64,000 bases of DNA from Aphis gossypii (taxonomy: Eukaryota; Arthropoda; Insecta; Hemiptera; Aphididae): assembly GCF_020184175.1 (NCBI RefSeq), contig NC_065533.1:16824695-16888694 (forward strand), written 5' to 3'. Positions 26,501-40,350 of the stretch are shown here, in pieces. The stretch's first letter is position 1. The number at the start of each line of letters is the position of its first letter. The notes beneath the pieces were generated by a model. The model ran no database searches, was not told the origin of the DNA, and saw only the letters and a program-made list of their open reading frames with translations. A program made the position numbers and the translations under genes.

Positions 26501-29500
26501 TATATAATATTAAATGATACACTACAGTTGGTGATAAAATTATTTGTATTTTGATTATACTTAATGATAGTTACTTATTGAATATATTAATTTCAAATAT
26601 TTAAATAATAAGGTCATTAATGCGGTTTGTGAGTAATTTATTAATTGATGATATCGTATTTTAAGGATAATAATAATATTATAGTCCATGAAAATATAAG
26701 TTTAGACGACGGATAATATACGCTTACTGTATAAAATAAATGTAATATTTAATTCAGCATAGGTTCTTTTTACATTTAAACAATTTTTACAAATAATAAA
26801 ATGCTTTAATTTTAATACTTCTTTTATCTTTGTGCTTGAAAACATATTAGGGAATTAACTCGGCAATAACAATTAAAGTTGATACTCTTACGTTGTGTTC
26901 TATACATTATCATAATGTAATAAATAGGATAAAAGAATTCAAATTTCATAATTTTATCATAATTCGTATATAAAGCACGAAATATTTATTTTAACCATGA
27001 AAAAAGGACATATGATTATGATATAAAGAGACGGGATCGACAAAATTCTATAATATATAGGTACCCGGTTTTTAATTACATATTTTTTGACGATCGAGTT
27101 GAAGTATAATTTCATTTTACTTAATTCGGTATTTTTATCTCTTATACCACAATGTCACGCCATGTTTGTCTTTGTGAATATCACCCATCCGCCTACTAAA
27201 ACTATTTACTCTTTTACCCGCATTCTGTCAACACATTCAAACTTTTAAAACTTCTTGATAGAAATTAATAATGCAACTTTTAAAATATTTACATTAATTA
27301 TATGTATAAACTATAAATATAATTATTGGATTACTATCTGAAATTTAAATGAAAAACATAAAAATACATATATTTTATTCTTTTTTACTTTGATTTTAAG
27401 TGAATCAAAATATCAATATAAATAATAAAAATATTTGTAGTTTTTTGAACAAAGTTACATTATAGCAAAATTGTTATAAATATAGATAAGGATAAAAGTC
27501 ATTGAGATAATTTGGAACTTACTTTGATTTAATTATACGTATAAGTTATTACTTTATATGATACAACTGAAAAATGAAAAACAGAAATGTAGTACAATAT
27601 TCAAACAATATAATAAATTTAAAATTATATAATAGTAAACAAAATGGTAACAGAAATCACTTACGGATGAAAATAACTATTTAATAACTTATACATATTT
27701 AACTTATATTCTTAATATGGTTCTTTTTTTTATTTAGAAATTATTTGATATTTGTTAATTGTATACATATATTTATATATATATAATATCTAATATTGAT
27801 TAGAAATAAAGTTAGGTAAATTTTGTCAAGTTCTTCTGTTACATTGTGCAACGATGTACATAGTATAGTGACGAATATGAATAGAACGTTTTCGTCGTTA
27901 ATCATTATACATGTTGGAATGTGTTTGAATCGTTTTATTAATAATAAAAAAAATGTTTAATGTTTATGTACGTTAAATTTTTATCATTTGTAATTTTTAC
28001 AAAATTTTAGGACGACAGTCCAAGTCGAATTGTGCCACCCATGAGTGGAACATTGAATAATCTTCGAAAATTTCATATCGTATATTATGTATTAATATTG
28101 ATGATAAATTGATAAACATTATAAATTTTATTTTTTGTTGTTAACTTAAACTATAAAAATACATAAAATTAGTTTAGTAGGTACTTGTATTAAAATTTGT
28201 TTGTACTAAAATCAATAATGCTGAATATTATATATCTATCTTTATTCTTTTATTTGCTGCTAAAGTTTATGATTTTAATGTAGTTAGTGATTGTTACTGA
28301 GCACTTTAAAAAATTGTTACACACGTAAATTATATTAACCAGTTGTAAAACAAATTATAGTTTGTCTTTGAACGTATCATTACTTTTAATTTTGAACGAA
28401 ATGTTTTCAAAGATCGTAATACGGCAATATAAAGGTTATTAATATGAGTTCCAAAAAAATACTTATGAACACAAGAGAAGTACTGTTAAAAAAAAATCTA
28501 TTTATTATTTAATACTCTCACTGCAGAGAATTATTTACACGGAGAAACTTCTTGTCACCTAAATCTAATATGATTCCATTGCCGGAGGAAAATATAATTC
28601 TTTATTAATTCTAGTCTCTTTGCAACAATAGTTATCATTTTTTTGTCATTCCTTGGGGATGAAATAATAATATATTCCAAAGAAAATACCAACGTTTAAT
28701 ATACATCTAAAAAATATATACATACATAAATTCGGTATTTTTATAATTTTATTTAAAATGTATGAAATATTTTTATCCAGCAGGTATACGTTGCCGTATA
28801 CTAACTATCGAAAAAAATGCATTTGTCTTTCTAACTAATTACGTAAATAAAATAATTAATTGGATGGCATGTTACATTACACAGAGCCGTTAATTCAAGC
28901 GAACTATTTTAATTAAGTTATAACATAATTAAAATATGAATATCTATGATAATGTTATTATAATATTATAATATAGCATTTTTAATAATGAAAATTGCTA
29001 TAGAGGAATAAAAAACTAGTTAAAAAAAAAAAAATTGGGATAAATATATAAGTCTAGATTGCTAGGGGAGTATTATAACGGGGTGACTGTTAATATTAAA
29101 TCTTCTTACCTCCTCCTCTGAAATATATAGCAAAGAAAAATATCGAAAATCGACTTAACATTATTTTGAATCATCCCGCTAGATAAAAAAATATTTTTAG
29201 AATACTGATTTTTTCCTCGGTATTTTGATTACTGCACCAGTCTGCGGTGACACGCAAAATCGCTCACTGCAAACGAGCGTAAAAAGCAATTTAATTGTAC
29301 ACTGATATTGCGTGTAACTATACGCATATACATATTATATTTGAAATAAATAAATAATAAAACAAGATCGAATTTCAATCGATTGACATGGAGGTTTCGA
29401 AAAAGAAAAGAAACGTTCTGTATGGCTACTATCGGTCAAATTGTCGTGCTGATTTATAAGCCTGGCGGGTTGTCCGTTCGTCTATTCTATTCATGACCCA

Positions 29501-32500
29501 CTTAACCGGACACTTTTATACCCTCGTTTTCCATTTTTCAACTAAGTTTCAACTTGAAATCCTCATATGATGACGACGAAAAACGACGTCTACTTGTCCG
29601 CTCTACGAACACCGGTAATGTGAAATCTAAATGATCGGACCGTTTTCAAAGTCGTCGTCGTCGTTGAGAATCGTCGGAGCCGTCTGAAATATATAAACCC
29701 TAAAACCCTAAATTATCGAGTGAGTCTGATGAAATCGTCTATTGTGTAATCGAAAACTATTCACAATTGTCTAACTCATCCTAAACACGACCAGACAAGC
29801 TCGCGTTTTTTAAAAACGTGCAGAAGTACATTTTGACTTATAAACAGGTAACGAGAAGAAATTCATTGGAAAATGAAAATTAAGCTTATAGGTAATATAA
29901 AAACGTCAAAATTTAGAACAAAATTATTTCCTAACAATGAGTGAACAATTGATGGGGAAACGTTTCAAATTCCTTTAAAAAAATGCTATAAGCCAATATT
30001 AATAAAACCAAAATATCAGGATAATAGTCATTCTGCTGTATAATTGTATAGATTTTAAGTGTATCTTGTCATGAGTAATGGACGTGTCAAACAATATAAA
30101 TTATTCAAAAAGTCAAAGAAAAAATATATCGTGTATAGCAAATGACCATTTTAGTTGAATATTTTTAGTTAAACATTTTATTAAATTTTTTTTTTTAATT
30201 ACAAACATGATAAATTACATCAAGATTTAAACTTAAAACGTCAATGGAAATATTGTGAATATTTTGATATTTTTTAATAGCTATATAAGTACAATTTATG
30301 AATTTATTGAGTTTATATTTTTAAAATGTATTAATATTTGCTCAAAGTTAGCTAAATATTTAAAAAATAATATTATTTCAAGAAAATTCTAGTACAAATA
30401 TATTTGGTAAAAATGTATTTTGAAAAAAAAAATAATAAACGATTTTTTATTTATAATACGTAGTACCAATTAGATTCTAGATATAAAAAAACGTCTCATT
30501 TGGTTTAAAATATAATCAATAACATATCGTGTTCTTGGATTTCTGTTTTAGAATGATATATAGCTACCGATTTTCATAGAAATAGATATGAATATTGCAT
30601 GTATTTATTATAGCCAAAATGAATAGATCTTTGATTATTATATCATATTTTTAGTCCTGATCGTATATTAGACGGACCCCATAAAGACTAGAGATTTGTT
30701 AAAAATTGAACAGATAATTTTTGTATGAAATCAAAATAATGTACATTCCACTTTGCATTATCTTCAAAAAATATTCTCTAATTTTCTCCTAAATTTTATT
30801 TTTAAATAAAGCTATGTTTATCTAGTAAGATTTTATAAAAATTGAATAATTATATTTGCGTCAATACATAGCTGGGTATTAGTCATGTTAAATATTTGAG
30901 AAAGTTATACTACACGTTTATTTGTTTTCGATTGGTTTGATCATGATCATAATTATAACTAAGTCTTAGATTCCACCCTGTTTATTTATCTATACTCGAT
31001 CTATTAGTTTATATGAATTGTTTACCTAGATATAACTCAAATAGAACAGCACCAATCACGACTGATCGTTTTGAATTTGTATTTTTTTCTTTTTATTGTA
31101 CATTGTATTAACCATAGTTTTGGTTGTGGTGTATATACATTGTATAATATATACCTGAGCACTACTATATTTTTATTATAAATATACAACAGTGGAGTTT
31201 CTTTGCCGGATCTGATGGTTTTTGTCTTAACGCTGTAACGACGTTAAATATTATTTTACTTAAAATTTTTTTCTTTTCTTCTGTTTTTCTTTCATCCAAA
31301 ACCAACGAGGAAACTTTATTTATTTTTTTATTACTGAGTTTATCACCCAGTTCCCTAATTAGTATTATTCTCTTTTCCCCGCGAATTACTTTGACTCGCA
31401 TAAAAATAACCAACGATTAATGATTCTGTCCGCGACGCATTTCGTACATTTCAGACCTAAAAGTAATCGTTTCCAACCCTCTTTTTCTTTCTCTGTTCTT
31501 CTCTTTCTCTTTTCACGTATATTATATGTATTACAAATGGTAACGTAGTAGTGTACGCCCATACACCCAGACACACATTGAATTTGGTCTTTTTTTTTGA
31601 ACCGAAAAAACGTTAAGTATATTTTTTAATACATTCTTTTAAACCGAATATAATGTAGAATATAAATAATGAATACGTATAAGTGTTAAAATATTTGAAT
31701 TATACTTCGGAGAAATATTGGAGAATATTGAGAATAATATATTTATTATAATGGGGACTGTCGTACTTTTTTCTTAGTTTTTACTCGTGGTAGAAATAAT
31801 TTTTCGAATAATTTTTAATATGGTCTTGGTATTTAATTTATTGACTAATCGGAATTTGTCATAAATATTTGAGAAAAAAAATTGAAAAAGATTTTTTTAC
31901 CACCAAAATATGTGCTCCAAAATTTTTAGCTATAACCATGATAAAATAGATGTGTATTATCATTTATCACATATGGTACAGTATAACAACAGTGTGTATC
32001 TTTTTTCCACACACTCGACCTGTGACGTAGTTTTCTTTTTTTGATCAGTTAATTTTATTCCTATGTAATAATAATACAATTATAATGTCTGTTAATAATA
32101 AGTTAAAAAGTAAAATATAGATGAAGTTATGAATATTAAATGGAGTATATATAATAAACACTGTGTAAATACCGATCTATTTTACCATGTTAAGGACGAT
32201 AGTTGACTGTAAACAACTATCTAACAATATTTAATTAATAAAGTTATAATCGAGAAATCCATACATTTTTCCATCATAATGTCTGTACAATGTAAGTTAT
32301 AGTGAATTCAAATTGTTTTTGAAGATTAATCGAATATATTAAACTTTAAATTTACATAACTTAGAACAGTGTTTTAAAATTAAGAAACCTTTGATGTCCT
32401 TACTCAAAAATAAAAAATAAACTAATTTTATTATTAAAAACATTGTGTTATTTAATATTAAACATATTCATACTGCGTGTATAATTTTTTCACTTGGTTA

Positions 32501-35500
32501 GTTTAAACAAAGAGATCTTGATATTATTTTTAGCATTAAATGTCTGACTCCGATAGGATATTAAAATGCAACTTTCAAAGCAGTAATTTTTTTTACAATT
32601 TTTGGAGTTTTTAAGATTTTGATTATTTGCTTTATTTATAAGAAAAGACTCAATTTTTCCCATGTGAGATAGAATAGGTAAGACTTTGTCTTTCACTGTT
32701 GAATCCATTTAATCCATTTTAATGATTAAGCATGTTGTGTACGCAAAAAATACGTATTAAGAATTTATATACAACATCTATTGTACTTAATTTTCTGAAC
32801 GATCGAAGTGAACATTTTGGACCTTGTGATTTTCAAAGAACTATTTTTTTTTGGATATGTTCATTCATTAGATATTATGGACTTTAATTTTTTCATCGGA
32901 CTAGATTTTATACGTATCATACCTTATCATCATTTTATATGACATATTTCTATCTGGTTTTAATGCATCACATCGTATATGTCTTCGAAAACGAGTAAGC
33001 TTTTTTTTAGTTATATTTCTGCCTTGTTAAATTATAAAATATTATATGATTAGCTTATGAACTCGATTTCATTTTACACCATTATATGTATTATAGTATA
33101 TACACAAACGTTGTACATTCTTATTTTTTAACTCGTATAATAACGGACTCTATACATCTAGATGAAACTTTCATTGGATTTTAAAAATTAGCTGTGACTT
33201 TATCGTGAATATAGTTAGGTTGTATTATTGTATTATTGACACATTTAGGCACTGTAATATATATTCATTATGTGTTAAATCTAATGCCAATTAATAGTAT
33301 ATACACTTTATATCGTCGTCTATATATACATTTCAACTCTATCATATATATATATATTATATATATTATCTTAATGTACCTACATTAAAATATATCTATC
33401 TAACCATATCTATAATTGGTTTATTTTTAAATTCCGCACTTATCGTCGTCGTTTGATTTGAAATTAATAATTGCAGCCATTTTTAATTCGACTTTTTTGT
33501 TCATAGCCGACAGAAGATCATCTTAAGGACATGGAAGTGTCAGTCTTTCTCATCAGATGCACCGGTGTAGCTGAAAACAGATAATAAAAACGGCGAGAAA
33601 ATGTGCTGTGAGTGTTTGACGTGTAAATATAATGTAAATCTCCAAATACTTACCACACGTGAAATTAAAGTGTACATATTAATATGATACATCTAAATTG
33701 TCTACCATCTAACATTACACTTTAAATTTTAATATATAGTGCGTAAGTTGATGATGGCTAATATCTTCAACGAACTAAAGTGCACATCGATTTGAACGTG
33801 TTATACATAATAATAAATGTAACGTTATTTGAGAGGGGAGAGGTAGCAAAATGAATCGGTACTAAAAGGTTACAAATCATTATTTTTGTTTGTTTTAAAT
33901 TTTGATTAAAAACTTAAGAAAAAATATCAGAATACTATCATAAATAATTTATACTAGGTATGTCAAAAAATGTACATATGTAGGCAGGTAGCTTGTTATT
34001 AATACGTCTGGTAGTGATGTTGTTATAATTCTCTCCTATCAATCTGGTAAATATGCTTTTGACATACGCACACATAAATGCACTTAGGAAATTATTTTGT
34101 TGGTCCATTTATGCGTAATTTATAACAATAATAATAGTAATAATAACGCAACCAGACCGGCTAATCTGACGTCCAGATGCTCATATTAATATGCATTAAT
34201 TTGATTTCGCACATAGGATTACACAGAACACCGCGAACAGTGCATTTCAAAATGATAATAATATTATTAAAATGAATAACATCAGGCGATGAAATGCAAA
34301 TGGACAGCCGGGCTTAACGAAATTTGATTTTAGTTCTGTTCAGTGAATGAGAATATAACCTACCGTGCTAATGATAAAACTGCTCCTTATAAGCTGAAAT
34401 ATCCAACGAAATTTCAAAATGAGGTAAAGTCAAATTAAAAATCCTAATATTCAGCACATTTAGGTTAATAAATCGTAAGTCTGAAATATTGTTTAACAAA
34501 AATAATACTCAGGCAATGTTTTGACAATTAAAACGCTGGAAACTATAGAAAACATTACTGGTAATGGGTATAGATATTAAAAAAAAATGCCCGATAAAGA
34601 AGGTACTAACGGATTGTTAGATTAGCCCTTAGCTATAAGTAATATAACATTTATAACAATTTATAAATTATAAAAATCAATATATATATATGTATTATGT
34701 ATATTAAACTATTATGTTATAAATTATAATTATTATATTATAAAATAAATAAACAAGATTCTTACTTACGGAGTTCTTGCTCACAAAATAAGTGTTTGTA
34801 ACTTATATCAATACCTATTATAAGGTTCATTATAAAGAGCATAAGATATCATATCATTAAAAAAACTATTTAATTTCATTTCTCGGGTATTTTTACATAG
34901 GAAAACACATAATATTATATTTTTTACAAAAGTATAATATACATTATGCAATGTGTCACTATCTTAAGGAAATGTAAATCGCGCGTAGTATATATGATTA
35001 TAGATCGGCCTGGTCCGTTCAGACGAGCCGATTGTAAACAATTATTACTTTTTTGTTCATGCACATAGTAATAATGTAAAATATTCAATACTCACGATAA
35101 AATATAAATATAATTTTATTGTAATCACGTACACAAAGATAAATCTAATGACGGTAACATAATAATAAAAGGTGTTAGGTTAGGATATAGGTATTAAGAG
35201 GAAAACATAATGTCGTTAAAAAAAAAAAAAAAATAATTGTAATAAAAATATAGGTACAAATATTGTACTTGTCGCGGTTAGGTGTTGGCACAGCAAGAGG
35301 CTATAGTGTTAGTCATTCACGATCATTTACATTGGTTAGGTATAATAATATGAATTACGCTAAATGTACCTATTTGGTATGTAATTCACATATTGCATTG
35401 GACGCAAACAATAATTATTATTTATTAGGCGTTAGTGTCTGGTTGATTAGTCCATAACCTCATGCGATCTTTAACACTAATACAACAATGCGTTGCGCGT

Positions 35501-36575
35501 GGTCTAACAATAATTACGATATTATTATATACCATAATATCAATATTGTGTACATATACTTGAACAATGCGATTATTTTATTAAATTATTAAATCCAAAT
35601 ATAAAAGAGCTAACCATTTAAAATATGTTTTGGACATCAAAATTGTAGGACAATTATTGTGTTTTAAAACAATATGTATGTGTACGATCGAAAATGAGTA
35701 TCATTGGATGAAAATTCATTAAAAGACTGCAGTTATGACGATAAAATGTGATGAATTATGATTATAGTAAATTCCATTTGAAGAAATGTATAGTGCTTTG
35801 GGTTTATTTATAAAAGTATTAAAAAACGAGTGAAACATAAATCGACCGAACAGAAGACATACATACCTATTATAACATACTATAATAGGTTTGGAGTTTC
35901 GTTTTAGAGAAATGATATCGCATTGAACATTTACTCAAGTATAGGTATATGATAACATTTATGTGTATTACGGTGACAATTTTAAAGATAAAAAAATATT
36001 TTCTCAAAAGGTATTATAGTTTTTAGTAATATAATATTTACATTGTGACGAATGAAAAAAAATTCTTAAAAAATATTTTGCTTTGGAATTTGAAGTTAAA
36101 AACGTATATTCGTTGTCATTAAAAAAATAAAAACTTAAAAACGATGATGATAAAAACGGTAATTTTTTTCAAAAATGAAGTATTGTAAGATCTGAAATCA
36201 TTATTTTTATTCACTAAAAACAATACATTTTTTGAAAAAAATCAGTCTTAAACTTTAAAATTATCACCTTGTACTATAAGTGTAAGACATATTCTTGGTG
36301 GTGAAAGTATATAGGTACAGTATATATAATTTGAATAGACACTAGTTTACGCAATGCACATATCATACTAATGTATTTGATAATCATATTATATTATAGT
36401 GTCGGTGAGTATGTTAAACGTATATATTATATTAGTGAGGCGATACAAACAAATTCACAAGACAAGACAAAATAAGAAAATTCCGATCGGACACCGACTT
36501 ATGCAAAATGTACGTATATGCAACTAACTGTGTTTACGAACCCTGATACCGTCACCCGTGCTACAATAGACTCAC

Positions 36576-36638
36576 CATTGACCCTCGTTCTTATCGTCGG
36601 TCCCCGAATGGTCACTCCTTTTCACCGACTTACTGAAC
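36576..36638 (-). CDS. CaMKI: CaMKI N-terminal linker exon
   Basis: This 63-nt minus-strand exon has a pyrimidine-containing acceptor (TCTATCTTTAG) and a donor GTGAGT. The only open frame takes one base from the previous exon's codon, then encodes FSKSVKRSDHSGTDDKNEGQ, then leaves TG to be completed downstream (Trp if the next exon begins with G). The peptide is polar and basic/acidic, as in the variable stretch ahead of the kinase domain in insect CaMKI, which typically runs MPLF, a Lys/Ser-rich stretch, then Pro-Ser-Ile-Glu-Glu-Lys-Tyr. Its incoming phase matches the ATG exon at 54587-54580. It would cover about residues 3-24. It has no catalytic residue, so support comes from splice sites, phase and composition. 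Confidence 0.72.
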
Positions 36639-38100
36639 CTAAAGATAGAAACGATTATGCATGTGTTCAATAGGTATCATTTATTTGCACGGTATACTCA
36701 TCAGTGAACAATAATAAATATGTTGTATACAGCTAAGTAGCATATAGGTATTTCGTATGACGTTATACATATCATGCAGAGCAATCGTTTTCCCGTGAAC
36801 CGGAAAATATGTATAAAGAAAAACGCTTGGAATTAGCTCTAAGTATTTTAATTAAAATGTTTACTGATTCCTCGTGAGGTATTGCCCGGTTCGCGATAAA
36901 ACGAATCATTCTGTACAATATGATATATTGTAAATTATGTGTAATATTTGCTCCTATTGTGGATGGAATCGTCATGCAATCGTGTTAAAAATGCGCATTG
37001 GGTTCACGAACGGAACGTGACATAATAATGACGTTTACGGCCGAATGAATTTATTTAAAAAATATAGAAGTATATAATTTTGATGAAATGATGAACTGCA
37101 GCTATAATATTATACGTAGGTAGTTAGTTTTTCTAAAGGTACATCATTATTTTGCTTAAAAATAGGTTTACCGTTTTCTACGACGACGTTCAGTATTGTC
37201 GAAAACGATAACAACGATGAGAAAGAGACTTTTATTATTATCTTGTTATATAATATTAAATAATAATATGTTATGGACAAATCTCGATGACTGTAAGTTA
37301 AAACTAGGTTTTAATGGTTGTTACTAGGATAGATTTCGATACATAGTAATTGCTGTACTGATTAAATCGTCCCAATCAAAAAATTCAATTTTTTTTATAA
37401 AGCATCTAAATTTAAATATTTCAAATAAAAATTATTTTTTCACCTGAATACTACTTGATTTTGTATGTTTTTATTTTTTATGCAAACCCTACAATTAAAA
37501 CTGCTCTTACCTACGAAAGTATTTAATTCACTTTACCTTCAGCTACTCGTAAACACCCATAGTCTTTTTTATTTATGAAAAGATTAAAGTGATTTATTTT
37601 AATTAAGTATAATTAAGTATGATAAATATAATATAATATAAGTTTAAATAAGTAAACAAAGCAAACAAAAAAAATCTTTTTATATTTTCTGTTATGGAAG
37701 ATTCAATAATCAGATTTTACTGTCATGGTTTTGTATATTATATAGGTTGTAAAAAACATTTTAAGAAAAAACCTGTATACAATTTTCAACTTTTTTTTAG
37801 TACCTATACGATTAATAAATGCTTTAGTAACAACTAGTAAAACATAGATTTACTTAATTATCGAGTATTGTCGGTAACATAATATAATGCTATATATTTT
37901 GTCACTATGAGAAATTAGTTGTCTTACAATGATGAAAAGAGCATTCAACTTCCTTTCCAAGTCTAATCCTTTAAAAAGTATAGTGGTTATTAATCATAGC
38001 TACGTCATAATATATTATATATTATTAACCAGCAGAAATGGGAGTATCGTAAATTATACAGAGTGATTTACAAAGCGTGTTTACCACCATTTTTTCTTTT

Positions 38101-38699
38101 ATTAAGAGGATATACACTCATATATGTTGTCTCTGTCTTACAAATATATAACATATATATATAACTGATTTTGTGTAGCTAATTTTAATATTGGAGCGAT
38201 TTAACCTATTATAAAACTTAAAAGTAAGAACGCTATATGTTGGGTAATTCTCGTTGGTTTTTTACTGTATTTTAGTTTTTAAGCAAATTATGATCATTTT
38301 TATATTTTAGTAAATTAAAACATAAATAATTCATTTAAAAATTAAAATAATATAAAAACTAACGAGAAATAACAGATAATTTTTTCCCCTCAAGTTTGGT
38401 AATTGACTAATTTTAAAATTTTAGTTTTTAAGGAAATTACGTTCATTTTTATATTTTAATATATTAAAACATAAATAATTCATTTAAAAATTAAAATATC
38501 GTAAAAAACCGACGAGAAATAAGTACCTAATAACAGATGTTTTTTTTACCTTTAAGTTTGGTAATTGGTTAATTCACTTTAATATTACAGCTAGCAACAC
38601 AATATCATATAGGATTTACTGAACACCAATTGCCTATGTTGTATGATCGTAAGACAGAAATAATTTATTTACTTTGTGAGTGTTGTATCTCTTTAGTGG
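38101..38699. mobile_element. Near-palindromic foldback / long-TIR element, about 600 bp
   Basis: Long inverted arms are visible. The left-arm words AGAGGATATACACTCA, CTGTCTTAC, TGATTTTGTGTAGCTA, TAATATTGG and AACTTAAAAGTAA recur in the same order in the reverse complement of the right arm. The inner block TTCTCGTTGGTTTTTTAC (38248-38265) pairs with GTAAAAAACCGACGAGAA (38501-38518) with one mismatch in 18. Two direct copies of a roughly 145-bp unit (38269-38412 and 38418-38574) overlap the centre and right arm. No transposase. Exact ends and target duplication were not resolved. Confidence 0.8.
38269..38574 (+). repeat. Two-copy direct repeat inside the palindromic element
   Basis: Copy 1 (38269-38412) and copy 2 (38418-38574) share ATTTTAGTTTTTAAG, TTCATTTTTATATTTTA-like and AACATAAATAATTCATTTAA blocks, and both end in AAGTTTGGTAATTG. 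They differ by scattered substitutions and a short insertion in copy 2 that includes GTACCTAATA. This suggests an old internal duplication of the element's inner part. Confidence 0.85.
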
Positions 38700-40329
38700 A
38701 ATTATTCAAATTTTGGTTTTATTAAAATTAAAATAAATTTAAAGAAAGTTTTTCCAAATTTTTAAGATTTTTATGTTTTAATTTGTTAGCCCCTAAAATA
38801 TATTCCAAACCCTTTATCATGGACCTAATATATTTCGTATAAAAAGTTAAATAACTCAAAAAATGGTAAAATCAGATTTTGAATGACTAAATCGTTGAAG
38901 AAAAAAAAATGGAGGTGAGCATGCTTGAAATCATTTTATATAATTTTATGGATATGTATACTACAACTAACTGCGTGACAGCTATAGTCAAAATTACAGA
39001 ACAGTATTCTTAAACTATGAATGGCATGTCAAGTTTGGTCGAGTAAGTATATCTATGTTTGATGGTTTCTAAAACATTCTGTTTAACACATAAGTGATAT
39101 CAATATTAACTACAATACTACTTTCGTCGATTGAAAACACGGTTGTGTTGATTTATTTGAACAGAATCGTGTTCAAATATCGACAATTAATGTTAAATGT
39201 AATGGTAGCCAATAATTTCGCGATGTGTAAAAAGTGGTTATTTGTGTGTATAGTTTGCCGATTGACGATGTAAATCAAATGAGCTTCTTGTGGACAATCT
39301 GGAAAACGATAATAAAGGCAGCATTTGCCATACACAACCGATTACAATTACATAACTGGCATAATACAAGAGCGCAATATATATTACTTATACGGTTAAT
39401 TTAAACAGTGTCGAGGCACGATAAATCAATTAAAAGTAATATATATATATAATGTTATTAATAAACTAAAGCTGTGCATTGGAAGCGAACATATTTTTTG
39501 TGCTTTTTGTAAGACAATTTTTATTAGTAATACGGATAACTTAAACCATCGTCTATTCGATTACTTGTGCCAGTTGTATCTATTTTAAAATGTTTAAAAT
39601 TGTTTTTGTATTTATTGAATATTATTATGTACTTGTCGATCTCAAAGTATTTTACACTTACTGCAGATTTTCGTTAAACGTGTAGACAAAAAAAGATCGG
39701 TTTTCAATTTTATCGTGATATTATAATATTCAGTAGATGCCGAATATAATGAATAAAAATATTGAAATAGTTTTTGACTCGTCCGTATAGATACCTCCTA
39801 ATCTACCTAGTATGATTATTAAAAAAAAATTAAAAAATATTTTTTCTCACATTTTCCGGAATTTTAAACGCATTTACGATGTTTTATAATATTGGATATA
39901 AACCTTGGTGGTTATTATCATCCATTTGCGGGGATTGAAATAATATGAAAAATTAGCATAATTCATTATTAATTGGTCGGATGCTGTCGAATTAGGTCAC
40001 GTTAGCTGTAGGATTTTCGTGTTTCCTCCTTTTTCGTTTTTCCTGTGGTAACTGAGAGGCGGCGATATAACGTATTATAATTTATGATAATAATATGTAT
40101 GAAAAAGGCGATATTTTCATTTAAGAACGTATGTCGGTAATAATTAAAGTGTTTCGTTCCATGTGTTGGGCCCGTAAAAATATGTACGGGAAATAAAATG
40201 TATTATATAAAGGTGTGATAATATAATACATACTATATATAATATATATATATGTACTTAACCCGGCGTTGCACTTTTGCCAACGTGAATACCAACAACA
40301 AAAACAGATAAAAAGCGGGGCAGGACATA

Positions 40330-40350
40330 TAATAATAATAATAATAATAA
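40330..40350. repeat. (AAT)n microsatellite
   Basis: Seven AAT/TAA units. Comparable short AAT/TAA tracts are near 8420-8445, 16267-16282, 41285-41305 and 48020-48040. Confidence 0.95.

Larger units (their letters stand above)
9206..36575 (-). other. CaMKI intronic interval with unlocated N-lobe exon(s)
   Basis: These 27.4 kb lie between the N-terminal linker exon and the HPNIV exon. By family structure they must contain at least one exon for the glycine-rich loop (Gly-Thr-Gly-Ala-Phe-Ser), the AVK lysine and helix C (Leu-Glu-Asn-Glu-Ile). I searched by eye for reverse complements of these motifs and did not find a convincing copy. The interval holds a hAT element (20358-20517), several CG-richer islands and many microsatellites. 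It is therefore at least two introns, not one. Confidence 0.6.

Noticed and set aside
28018..28082. Plus-strand exon-like run after a TTTTAG, encoding DDSPSRIVPPMSGTLNNLRK
   Set aside because: There is no credible donor, other frames are equally open, and it lies antisense inside the kinase gene. Not enough to call.
31165..31574. Overlapping charged minus-strand frames rich in Lys, Arg and Glu
   Set aside because: These come from a pyrimidine-rich plus strand (TTTCTT tracts), which produces Lys/Glu/Arg codons on the other strand. No kinase or other motif was found.
32490..32708. 72-codon minus ORF beginning MDSTVKDKVLPILSHMGKIE
   Set aside because: It has an ATG and a slightly protein-like start, but no known domain. 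Length is within chance and there are no splice or promoter signals to support it.
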